A DNA stretch of 10,198 nt from NCBI GenBank assembly GCA_030840415.1, contig JAVEEO010000508.1:1-10198 (forward strand), read 5' to 3'. The stretch is from Pseudonocardiales bacterium. GTDB lineage: Bacteria > Actinomycetota > Actinomycetes > Mycobacteriales > Jatrophihabitantaceae. This document shows positions 1 through 6,580 of the stretch, piece after piece (within the stretch, counting starts at the first letter, position 1; every line of letters begins with the position of its first letter). Position numbers and translations under genes: made by a program. Under the pieces are notes generated by a model, which saw nothing but the letters and a program-made list of their open reading frames with translations, searched no databases and had not been told where the DNA came from.

Positions 1-1429
1 CCAGTTCTGCCGGGCCGTCCTCGGCCACCGCCCGCAGCCGGGCCAACTGGTCGACGATGGTCTCTGCCGCCCGGGCAACGCTGTAGGTGGGCAGTTCGTA
101 GCAGTTGCGCAACCGGGACAGCACCAGCGCGGCCCGGGCCCGGCCGGCCTCGGTGGTCGCCAGCAGGGTGCCCGCCCGGCCGACCGTCAGCAGCGAGATC
201 GCCTCGGCCAGGGCGTTCCACGGTTCGACCAGGCGATCCTCGGTCACCTCGCGCAACTCCTGCCGGGTGAAGTTGGTGCGCTGGTATTCCGGAGCGGTCA
301 GTGCCAGGTAGAACCGGACCAGGTCGCGCGGCACCTCGGCCAGCAGGGCCGTCCCCCGGATCAGGTGGTTGCGGCTGGTGGAGAACTTGGCCCCGTCCAG
401 GTTGTAGAACTCGTTGCAGACGTTGCTCTCGGGCAGCACGTACCGGTCGCCGTGGGCCATCAGCAGCACCAGGTCCATCAGGCCCCAGTGGTAGGTGTTG
501 TCGAAGCCGTGGAAGTACACCACCTCCGCGTCGTGCTCGGCACGCCACAGCTCGTCGACGGCATCGGGCTGCTGCTGGCCCTGCTGGCCGGCCGCCCACC
601 AGGTGCTGTAGATCGAGGCCGGCATCGCCTCGGTCCAGGGATAGAGGATCTGGCCCGGCGTCTCGGCGAACGGGGCCTCAATCCCCCAGCCACTGCCCGG
701 CATCGTCATCGGGATGTCCGGCAGCGGGCCGTCCAGCAGTTGGCGGATAAGCTGCATCGAGTGCGGCCGCCACCGGTCGGCGCGGGCGGCGAAGTAGTCG
801 GTGAGCCGCTGCCGGTACTCCTCCATCGGCAGCACCAGCACGGTGTGCTCGCGGTAGTGCACCGGATCGGAGGCATCGATGGTCGAACGGGGATCCAGCA
901 GCTCGTCGAAGCTGTTGGGATGCCCGCAGTTCTCGCAGGTGCCACCGCAGCTGCCGGCCAGGCACACCGGGCAGGAGCCGCTGACCAGGCCGTCGAACAG
1001 GTAGGTGCCGCTCCGCTCGGCATACGGCAGCCGGACGGTCCGGGCCCGCAGCCGGCCGGCCTCGTAGAGCCGGGTGACGAAGGACAGCACCGTCTGGCGG
1101 TAGCGGTCGTCGATCGGCGGCAGGCCCGCCATCGAGATGCCCATCGCCGTCAGCGAGTTCTCGATCGCCGCCGTCGACTCCTGGCACAGTGCCTGGGGCG
1201 TGGTGGCGCGCCTGGCCGCCGATGCCACCACGTAGGTCTGGCTGTCGTCGGTGCAGGTCGTGTAGATCACCGACCGTCCGAGGGCCCGCAGGTAACGGGC
1301 ATAGACGTCACCGGCGAGGTAGGGACCGGCCAGGTGTCCGACGTGCAGATCGCCATTGGGAGTGGGGGTCGCGGCGATGATGATCGCGGGGCGGCCGGAC
1401 CGGTCCTCCCTCTGCTGTGGGCTGGTCAT
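1..1429 (-). CDS. MetRS-like amino-acid activating protein, probable hydrazine synthetase subunit (partial, C-terminus beyond left edge)
   Basis: Class I aminoacyl-tRNA-synthetase fold of the methionyl type; 476 codons are visible and the frame is open to the left edge. The HIGH signature is HVGH (residues 29-32) after PTPNGDL. A zinc knuckle has Cys153, 156, 161, 165 and 168. The KMSKS loop appears as KFSTS (348-352), followed by a helical segment like the start of the anticodon-binding domain. By hand alignment with E. coli MetRS, methionine-pocket Leu13 and Tyr15 become Thr21 and Thr23, while the Asp of the CADD motif is kept (CTDD), so methionine is unlikely to be the substrate. ATG at 1427-1429 overlaps the cupin stop (ATGA), implying coupled translation. 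In s56-p1, triacsin and pyrazofurin-type pathways a cupin and a MetRS-like domain in one protein join N6-hydroxylysine to an amino acid through an N-N bond. I infer this gene is the activating half. A spare housekeeping MetRS is the alternative, but the context argues against it. Confidence 0.85.
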   Translation of the reverse strand, partial: MTSPQQREDRSGRPAIIIAATPTPNGDLHVGHLAGPYLAGDVYARYLRALGRSVIYTTCTDDSQTYVVASAARRATTPQALCQESTAAIENSLTAMGISMAGLPPIDDRYRQTVLSFVTRLYEAGRLRARTVRLPYAERSGTYLFDGLVSGSCPVCLAGSCGGTCENCGHPNSFDELLDPRSTIDASDPVHYREHTVLVLPMEEYRQRLTDYFAARADRWRPHSMQLIRQLLDGPLPDIPMTMPGSGWGIEAPFAETPGQILYPWTEAMPASIYSTWWAAGQQGQQQPDAVDELWRAEHDAEVVYFHGFDNTYHWGLMDLVLLMAHGDRYVLPESNVCNEFYNLDGAKFSTSRNHLIRGTALLAEVPRDLVRFYLALTAPEYQRTNFTRQELREVTEDRLVEPWNALAEAISLLTVGRAGTLLATTEAGRARAALVLSRLRNCYELPTYSVARAAETIVDQLARLRAVAEDGPAEL

Positions 1430-1791
1430 CCCTCTTCCTGGTGCCGGTCGGTGAACTTGGCCGCGAGCTCGGCGTCCCACCAGACCGAGTACATCTGGAA
1501 GTCGGCGTCGCCGTCGTTGACCACCTGGTGGGTCGATCCGGGCTTGAAGTGCGCGATGTCACCGGCCACGAAGGGCACTTCCTCCCCCTCGCAGTGGATC
1601 TTCGACGAGCCGGTGAGCGCGATCCAGATCTCGTACTCGTGGTGGGAGTGCGGGCCGGAGGCCGCACCGGGCGCGACCACGCACCAGGAACCCTCGAACG
1701 GCGCGTTCAAGGCCGGCCAGGGCATCAACCGCTGGGCCCTCAAGCCGTTGTCCAGCTTGAGCTCGTCGCGGGACAGACTGCGGATTTCCAT
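1426..1791 (-). CDS. Small single-domain cupin, probable hydrazine-forming subunit
   Basis: A 121-residue protein that is almost entirely one cupin barrel. Motif 1 is GPHSHHEYE, giving candidate metal ligands His48, His50 and Glu54. Motif 2 is GDIAHFKPGSTHQVVN, giving His88. The C-terminus ends shortly after the barrel, with no second domain. In hydrazine-forming didomain enzymes (Spb40/PyrN type) the metal-binding cupin rearranges the N-hydroxylysine aminoacyl ester into a hydrazine; zinc cupins such as KtzT also make N-N bonds. Its place between an amino-acid N-hydroxylase and a MetRS-like gene makes that role likely here. Start: ATG at 1789-1791, 19 bases after the N-hydroxylase stop. An AAAGG lies 11 bases upstream and a GAGAG 2 bases upstream, neither ideal. 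An in-frame TTG three codons earlier is possible. The frame is open further upstream to 1863, but that would run into the N-hydroxylase gene. The stop overlaps the next gene's ATG. Confidence 0.85.
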   Translation of the reverse strand: MEIRSLSRDELKLDNGLRAQRLMPWPALNAPFEGSWCVVAPGAASGPHSHHEYEIWIALTGSSKIHCEGEEVPFVAGDIAHFKPGSTHQVVNDGDADFQMYSVWWDAELAAKFTDRHQEEG

Positions 1792-1810
1792 GTCTCTCAA
1801 TGCCTTTCGA

Positions 1811-3124
1811 CTAACTCGGTACCGGGACGGTCGCCACCAGCTGGTGGCTCGGCTGATGGGCAAGCAGGTCGCGCACGATCTCCTCCGACCGGACCGCCAG
1901 CAGGCTCAGCAACGAGTCGGCGATGCCGTGGGTGGCCTCGTTGACGCCCTGCAGGTAGCAGCCGGCCCGGACCGACGGCGGCAGGTTCATCCGGTAACTG
2001 CGCGAGACCGAGACCTCGTCGACCGAGACCGAGGCCGCCAGGTCGCGAACCGCCTTCGGCATCTCACGGTTGAATCCGGTACCCAGCAGCACCATGTCGC
2101 AGCGCAGCTCCTCCGAACCGCCGTTCTTACGGTCGAGCAGGGTCAGCACCACCTCGCCGTCGCTCATCCGGGCATCGGCGATCTCCGACATGGTGATCAT
2201 CTTCAGCCGGTCGGCACCGGTCAGCTTGTCCAGGTACATCTGCCGGTACAGCACGTCCAACAGCGCCGGGTTCAGGCCGGAGTAGTTGGTGCGGTGCATC
2301 TCACGCAGCAACTGGTCGCGTGCCTCGGGAAGTGCCGCGTGGAACTCGTCGACGAAGGACGGGAAGAACAGCTGGTTGGTGAACTTGCTGTTCTCGTAGC
2401 AGTTCAGCCCGATCGAGCGCATCACCATGGTGCACTGGGCGTTCGGGAACTCCTGGTGGCTGGCCCACAGCATCTCCGCCGCGCTCTGGGCACCGCCCAG
2501 CACCACGATCCGGTGTTCGGCAGCCCGGTCCAGGCCGATGATCCGCGAGGAGAACTCGGTGCTGTGGATCAGCCGCTCGCGCGGCAGCCGGGCGAACTCG
2601 GACGGGATGTGCGGGTCGCGACCGCCACCGAAGATCAGGTTGCGGCAGGCGATCTCACCGCCGTCGGACAGGCGCACCACCCATTCGCTGACCTCGCCGT
2701 CGGAGCCGTAGCCAGGCTCGATGCCGATGCACTTGCGGCCGGACTGGATCTGGACATCGCTGAGGTTGCGAGCCACCCAGCTGAGATAGTCCGAGATCTC
2801 CATCCGGTACGGGGTGAAGCTGCCCAGGTTGATGAAGTCGTCCAGCCGGTTGGTGGCGTGCAGGAAGTTCACGAAGGAGAACTTGCTCTGCGGGTTGCGC
2901 AGCGTCACCAGATCCTTGAGGAAGGACACCTGGCTCTGCGACCAGGGCAGCAGCAGGCCGCGCTGCCACACCACGGTGTCGTGCTGCTCGACGATGACGG
3001 TCTCGCGGGCGATGTCGGGCGCCAGTTCCTCGAGGGCGACTCCCAGAGCGAGGTTCGCGGGCCCGGCACCGATGGCCAGTACTTCTACTTCCTGCCGGTC
3101 CAAGGTGTTTGCCATTCTGGTCAT
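1811..3124 (-). CDS. L-lysine/L-ornithine N-monooxygenase (FAD/NADPH N-hydroxylase)
   Basis: A 437-residue protein, the usual size for siderophore-type N-hydroxylases (SidA/PvdA/IucD family), which use FAD, NADPH and O2 to convert a side-chain amine to a hydroxylamine. It has the FAD-binding GAGPANLAL (19-27), the family block QVSFLKDLVTLRNP (65-78), an NADPH-binding GGAQSAAE (210-217), the segment FFPSFVDEF (253-261), the LLGTGF motif (346-351), and the C-terminal substrate/FAD block NEATHGIADSLLS (395-407). I cannot tell lysine from ornithine by eye. The cupin/MetRS-like partners point to lysine, because N6-hydroxylysine is the substrate in the characterised hydrazine systems. Start chosen at 3122-3124 (MTRMANT), 5 bases after the ACP stop with GGTGA 5 bases upstream. 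ATG at 3113-3115 is an alternative. The frame stays open to 3460, but that extension lies across the ACP gene. No siderophore NRPS or transport genes are visible nearby. Confidence 0.93.
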   Translation of the reverse strand: MTRMANTLDRQEVEVLAIGAGPANLALGVALEELAPDIARETVIVEQHDTVVWQRGLLLPWSQSQVSFLKDLVTLRNPQSKFSFVNFLHATNRLDDFINLGSFTPYRMEISDYLSWVARNLSDVQIQSGRKCIGIEPGYGSDGEVSEWVVRLSDGGEIACRNLIFGGGRDPHIPSEFARLPRERLIHSTEFSSRIIGLDRAAEHRIVVLGGAQSAAEMLWASHQEFPNAQCTMVMRSIGLNCYENSKFTNQLFFPSFVDEFHAALPEARDQLLREMHRTNYSGLNPALLDVLYRQMYLDKLTGADRLKMITMSEIADARMSDGEVVLTLLDRKNGGSEELRCDMVLLGTGFNREMPKAVRDLAASVSVDEVSVSRSYRMNLPPSVRAGCYLQGVNEATHGIADSLLSLLAVRSEEIVRDLLAHQPSHQLVATVPVPS

Positions 3125-3129
3125 CGCGG

Positions 3130-3390
3130 TCACCGCTGTCCGGCAGTCGTGGCACTGGCCTCGCGGACCAGGTCGACCAGGTCGGAGATCCGGCGGGCCG
3201 CCTGGTAGGAGCGCAGGTCGAGGGTGATCCCCAACTGGCTCTCCAGCTGGGACAGCGCCTCCAGCGAGCTCAGGCTGTCCCAGTCGTAGGCAGCCAGCAC
3301 CGGGTGGTTGTTCAGGTCCTCCACTGACTCGTGCAGGACATCGCTGAGGATGTTCACCACGGTGTGCTCTATCGACGCTGCTTCGGTCAT
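3130..3390 (-). CDS. Stand-alone acyl carrier protein
   Basis: An 86-residue acidic four-helix carrier protein. The 4'-phosphopantetheine attachment site is Ser39 in WDSLSSLE (37-44), a slight variant of the usual DSL motif, followed by a typical helix II/III region (LESQLGITLDL). It should carry an acyl group as a thioester in the cytosol. Because it directly follows the FkbH-like gene, the likely cargo is a glyceryl group from 1,3-bisphosphoglycerate, as for the FkbH/ACP pairs of tetronate and methoxymalonyl-ACP pathways. Start: ATG at 3388-3390 overlaps the FkbH stop by ATGA. A longer frame from 3444 would only add residues overlapping the FkbH C-terminus. Only a weak purine-rich stretch precedes the ATG, so translation is probably coupled to the gene before it. 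Confidence 0.92.
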   Translation of the reverse strand: MTEAASIEHTVVNILSDVLHESVEDLNNHPVLAAYDWDSLSSLEALSQLESQLGITLDLRSYQAARRISDLVDLVREASATTAGQR

Positions 3391-5243
3391 CTGGTTGCTC
3401 GCTCTCTGTCGGGTTGCGTGATCCAACTGGGCGCCGGATTCCATCCGTCGCGCAGGTCAAGGGTGAAAGTGCCGTCCTCGGCGGCCGGGCGGAATCCGGC
3501 CCGTTCCCAGAAGGGGGCAGCTGTTGCGTTCTTGCTGGAGGTGACGAAGCTGCCCTGCAGGGTGGTGGCGCCGGCCTGCTCGGCCCGGGACGCCAGCCAG
3601 TCGACCGCGGCCAGCTCGATGCCCCGGCTGAGTACCCGGCAGCTGAGCACCATGTTCAGCACCCGCCAGGTCTGCTCCCCGCAGTCCACCCAGAACGCTC
3701 CGACGACTCCTTCGTCGCCGAACCGGTCCGACACGCTCAGCGAGGCGACCAGGTGGTTAGGGTCGGTGGCCATCGCGGCCGTCCGGGCCTCGTCGAAGCG
3801 GATGCCGGTCAGGTTGAACTGGTTGGTGCGGGCGGCCAACTGGGCGACCCGGGACACCCCGAACGGGGTGACCGGCTCGATCCTCAGTTCGATGCCCAAT
3901 GCCTGCAGGTAATCCTCCGAGGATCCGAAGCCGCCCTGGAAGTCGTTGCGCAGCGCCCGGGTCCGGTAGAGCGCGGGCCGGTCCCGATCGGTCTCGGTGA
4001 GCTCCAGCACGTCGAACCAGCCGGGCGCCAGCAGCGAGTTGACCAGGTGCGCCGGATCGCCCTCGGCCGAGACCAGGACCACCTCGGGCAGTTCACTGGC
4101 CACCTGACCGCGCTCGAAGGGCGAATCGTCCATGAAGACGAACGACCCCGTCGACAGGCTCAGCGACTCCGCCGCCTGGCGCAGGTTGTCGGCCTTGGGC
4201 GACCAGTTCACCGCCGTCACCGAGAAGGCGTCCGAGCGCAGCAGCATCTCCGGATGGTTGCCCAGCGCGTCCTCGACGATCTCGGCGTCGTTCTTGCTGG
4301 CCAGCACCAGGATGACACCCTGCTCGCGGAGCCGACGCGCGCTGCGCTGCAGGTTGAGGAAGCAGGAACCGGGGTACAGCCCGCCCAGCTCCACGCCGGT
4401 CGCACCGACCTCGCCCAGCACCCCGCCCCACAGGGTGTTGTCCAGGTCGAGCGCGAGCACCTTGCGCGACAGGCCCATCCTGGCCTGGACGATCCGGGCC
4501 ACCTGGCGGGCCAGCACGTGCAGGGCACCGTCGGTGTAGGGCAGGTCGGCATAGCGGTGCAGCCGGGCGTCCCGGGCCGGGAACGGCTGGTCGGCCAGCA
4601 GGCTGACCAGGTCCACCACCTGCACCTGGCGGTGGTCGGCGGCCAGCGCCAGCAGGTCGGCGTTGAGCTGGTGCCAGGCCCTGGCCAACTCGGCCCGGGC
4701 CCGCCAGCTCAGGAAGCTCTCGCGGACCTCGGCCGGCAACGGCAGGGTGTGCAGCACCACGGTGGCCGCACTGTGCTTCGTCACCGACCCGATCAGCGAC
4801 CGGAAGTCCTCCAGCCGGGCCTGCAGGTGGCTGGTGACCGCCTCGACGTCGCCGCCGCTCCAGTCGCCGGGCAGGAAGTAGGACTCCTCCATCAGGCAGG
4901 CGAGGACGTCGGGGTCGCCGCCCTCGGCGAACGCGCCCGAGCCGAGTGCGAATTCGAAGTTGCCGTAGTCGCCCACCGAGATGGCCGGCAAGGCTCCCAC
5001 CCCGACCAGGCTGGTTCGCAGCAGCGGTTCGAACGGGCCGACGGTGCAGGTCGCCAGCACCGCCAGGGTGACCGGCGGCAGGTCCGCGTCGGCGGCCTGC
5101 AGGCCGCCGAGCAGCCGGCCGAGCTTGCGGGCCAGTCCGGGGTCGGTCAGTTGCACCAGGCCGGCGCGTACTTCGGCGGACGGTGCGGAGCGCTCCTCCA
5201 CCGCGCTGCGCACGGCCTCCAGCAGTGTGCTCGAGTTGCTCAT
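3387..5243 (-). CDS. FkbH-family HAD protein, probable glyceryl-ACP synthase
   Basis: A 618-residue FkbH-type protein. An N-terminal region of about 255 residues resembles the SGNH/acyltransferase-like domain of longer FkbH proteins (block GDYGNFEFAL, 91-100). The HAD core begins with DLDNTLWGG (266-274; Asp266 likely nucleophile, Asp268 general acid), continues with SKND (316-319), Lys350 in WSPKADN, and MDDSPFER (371-378). Cys294 in PGSCFLNLQ is a candidate acyl-carrying cysteine. The C-terminal part (about 460-590) looks like the GNAT-like tail (VLSCRVLSRGIE, APFWERAGF). Family members dephosphorylate 1,3-bisphosphoglycerate and load the glyceryl unit on an ACP. The next gene, overlapping by 4 bases, is that ACP. 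ATG at 5241-5243 follows the KAS III-like stop by 14 bases. The end product could also be an oxidised C2/C3 extender, but no dehydrogenase pair for methoxymalonyl-ACP is visible. Confidence 0.93.
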   Translation of the reverse strand: MSNSSTLLEAVRSAVEERSAPSAEVRAGLVQLTDPGLARKLGRLLGGLQAADADLPPVTLAVLATCTVGPFEPLLRTSLVGVGALPAISVGDYGNFEFALGSGAFAEGGDPDVLACLMEESYFLPGDWSGGDVEAVTSHLQARLEDFRSLIGSVTKHSAATVVLHTLPLPAEVRESFLSWRARAELARAWHQLNADLLALAADHRQVQVVDLVSLLADQPFPARDARLHRYADLPYTDGALHVLARQVARIVQARMGLSRKVLALDLDNTLWGGVLGEVGATGVELGGLYPGSCFLNLQRSARRLREQGVILVLASKNDAEIVEDALGNHPEMLLRSDAFSVTAVNWSPKADNLRQAAESLSLSTGSFVFMDDSPFERGQVASELPEVVLVSAEGDPAHLVNSLLAPGWFDVLELTETDRDRPALYRTRALRNDFQGGFGSSEDYLQALGIELRIEPVTPFGVSRVAQLAARTNQFNLTGIRFDEARTAAMATDPNHLVASLSVSDRFGDEGVVGAFWVDCGEQTWRVLNMVLSCRVLSRGIELAAVDWLASRAEQAGATTLQGSFVTSSKNATAAPFWERAGFRPAAEDGTFTLDLRDGWNPAPSWITQPDRERATR

Positions 5244-5257
5244 CTATCTGCCGGGGG

Positions 5258-6346
5258 TCAGATCTGGACCAGCGTGCAGTACCACCGCATGCCGATCGAA
5301 ATGCCCGACAGCGCCACCAGATCGCCTGGTTTGACGTCGCCCCGCTGCAGGGCCTCGCCGAGGCTGATCAGTTGGTCAGCCGCGCCCATGTGCCCGTGTG
5401 CGGCCGACACCTCGGCGTTGGTGTGCTCGATCGTCACGCCGAACGGCTCGGCGACCTCCTCGATGGTGTCCGCACTGTCGTTGATGTAGATGATGTGGGC
5501 CAGTTGGTCGGTGGTGACACCGGCACGCTGGCAGGCCTGGGTGATCACCTCGGTCATCCGGTTGCTGAGCTTCTCCTGGAACTCCCGCAGCCGCTTGGGG
5601 TCCTTGCCGAAGTGGCTGAGCACCCGCTCCAGCCCGCTGGGAGCGGTCGCGGTCGACCAGTCCGCCGGCGGCCGGGGACTGACCGCGCCCCCGAAGTCGC
5701 AGCGGAAGAAGTCGCACAGATCCGGGTCGGTGAACTGCGCGGTCGCCAGCCAGCGCAGCTGGTCGTGGCCGCGGCGCAGCACCGTCGCAACCGCCCCGTC
5801 GCTGTGGACCGCGTTGTTGACGTTCATTCGATTACGGTGGAACTCGCTGACCCGGTTCACCGCCACGAACAGCGCGGTCTGCAGATCGGGCTGGATGGCC
5901 ATCTGGCCGGCGATCAGTCCCAGGCCGGTGACGCCGGAGGCGCAGCCCTCGTTGAGCAGCAGGGTCTGGGTGGTGTCGATCCCCAGTTCCCGGGCCAGCG
6001 CCGCCGAGGTGTCCCAGTAGAGGTAGTCCGGCATCTCCGAGGTGGCCAGCACCACCAGGTCCAGCTCGGAGGGGTCCATGTTCAGCTCGGCCAGTGCCTT
6101 GCGCGCGGCGTCGGCGGCCAGGGCGGTCGCGGTGACCTCGGGAGCCGCCCGGTGGAAGTTGGTGTAGCCCCACCGCACGACCCGCTCCGGATCGGTGACG
6201 AAGTCCGGTGCGGCCTCGGTGACGTCCTGGTCCTGGCCGAAGGCGTAGCCGAAGGACAGGATGCCGAAGTCGACGACCTGGCTACCGGGAGCCCTCTGGA
6301 AGTCGCCGTCGGCGTTGGCTTGAAGGATGCTGGTGGTGTCAGCCAT
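5258..6346 (-). CDS. KAS III-like (FabH-superfamily) ketosynthase/acyltransferase with altered active site
   Basis: A 362-residue thiolase-fold protein of the beta-ketoacyl-ACP synthase III group. The nucleophile is Cys135 in NEGCASGVTGL. By hand alignment with FabH, the catalytic His of HQAN falls on Asn289 (INDSAD) and the Asn of GNTSAAS falls on His319 (GHMGAAD), an apparent His/Asn exchange. The C-terminal SGISIGMRW matches the family ending. In tetronate clusters a KAS III homologue works next to FkbH and ACP to join the glyceryl unit to a polyketide thioester. Related proteins such as CerJ instead acylate O or N nucleophiles. Either fits here; acylating a hydrazine is a speculation. Start: ATG at 6344-6346 with GTGAG 6 to 7 bases upstream. 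A GTG at 6365-6367 adds seven residues but has no visible ribosome site. First gene of the minus-strand operon. Confidence 0.88.
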   Translation of the reverse strand: MADTTSILQANADGDFQRAPGSQVVDFGILSFGYAFGQDQDVTEAAPDFVTDPERVVRWGYTNFHRAAPEVTATALAADAARKALAELNMDPSELDLVVLATSEMPDYLYWDTSAALARELGIDTTQTLLLNEGCASGVTGLGLIAGQMAIQPDLQTALFVAVNRVSEFHRNRMNVNNAVHSDGAVATVLRRGHDQLRWLATAQFTDPDLCDFFRCDFGGAVSPRPPADWSTATAPSGLERVLSHFGKDPKRLREFQEKLSNRMTEVITQACQRAGVTTDQLAHIIYINDSADTIEEVAEPFGVTIEHTNAEVSAAHGHMGAADQLISLGEALQRGDVKPGDLVALSGISIGMRWYCTLVQI

Positions 6347-6459
6347 CAAGGGCTCACTTTCGCTCACGTCGTTGTGTGGATGACCGGATCGAGTGCCAAC
6401 GAGGTGGACTCCGGCAGGCTTTGCGCCGCCCTATCCTGACCAGCGACGTTGTACCGCTC

Positions 6460-6477
6460 ACTGCAGTAATGACTGCA
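6460..6477. repeat. ACTGCA repeat, also an inverted repeat, in the divergent control region
   Basis: ACTGCA occurs at 6460-6465 and 6472-6477, starting 12 bases apart. TGCAGT (6462-6467) and ACTGCA (6472-6477) also form a perfect 6-base inverted repeat around AATG. Such symmetry in a divergent promoter region suggests an operator for a dimeric regulator. Which protein binds is unknown. Confidence 0.4.
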
Positions 6478-6553
6478 CTACGGGTTACATCTGGTCTTAT
6501 CGATTTTTATGAGTATTGTTCCTGGCGAACACCAACCCCTAGCTTGTTGCCAT

Positions 6554-6570
6554 TGCTGCGCAACGCAGCA
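6554..6570 (+). promoter_or_regulatory. Hairpin abutting the SARP ribosome binding site
   Basis: TGCTGCG (6554-6560) and CGCAGCA (6564-6570) pair perfectly over 7 bases with a CAA loop. The last base is the first A of AGGAGG. A competing pairing, GTTGC (6546-6550) with GCAAC (6560-6564), shares bases with it, so only one can form. It may tune access to the ribosome site. The structure is visible; the function is inferred. Confidence 0.4.
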
Positions 6571-6575
6571 GGAGG
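6570..6575 (+). promoter_or_regulatory. Consensus ribosome binding site of the SARP gene
   Basis: AGGAGG lies 5 bases before ATG 6581-6583. It decides the start against the longer frame from 6509, whose extra residues are not SARP-like. No other gene in the window has such a strong site. Confidence 0.85.
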
Positions 6576-6580
6576 CGCTA

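Larger units (their letters stand above)
6347..6580. promoter_or_regulatory. Divergent control region between the biosynthetic operon and the SARP gene
   Basis: No gene is evident. The part nearer the regulator (6481-6540) is about 45% GC by my count, far below the flanking genes, as expected of promoters. Weak candidates: for the regulator TTACAT (6485-6490) and TATGAG (6508-6513), 17 bases apart; for the operon on the minus strand TTGGTG (6535-6530) and CATAAA (6511-6506), 18 bases apart. Matches to consensus are partial and I give them low weight. The two would overlap, so expression could be mutually exclusive. CGAG occurs twice, 10 bases apart (6390 and 6400). SARPs usually bind heptamers repeated every 11 bases, so this is not a clear site. 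Confidence 0.6.

Noticed and set aside
365..3208. 947-residue open frame on the plus strand
   Set aside because: It lies opposite the MetRS-like, cupin and N-hydroxylase genes, has low-complexity His/Gln/Val/Gly composition and no recognisable motif. It is a GC-bias shadow.
3125..3460. N-terminal extension of the N-hydroxylase to 3460
   Set aside because: It would overlap the whole ACP gene in another frame and put over 100 unrelated residues before the FAD motif, which normally lies near the N-terminus.
3414..5489. 691-residue open frame on the plus strand
   Set aside because: It is antisense to the FkbH-like gene, rich in Gly, Gln, Arg and Val, with no domain. The opposite strand has full HAD and FkbH motifs.
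6390..6407. Possible SARP-binding heptamer repeat (CGAG at 6390 and 6400)
   Set aside because: The step is 10 bases rather than the usual 11 or 22, only four bases match, and it is not placed 8 bases before a clear -10.
5183..6439. 418-residue open frame on the plus strand
   Set aside because: It mirrors the KAS III-like gene and would run into the divergent promoter. No motif supports it.
6509..6580. 24-residue N-terminal extension of the SARP gene
   Set aside because: There is no ribosome site before 6509, the region is promoter-like, and AGGAGG fits the ATG at 6581.
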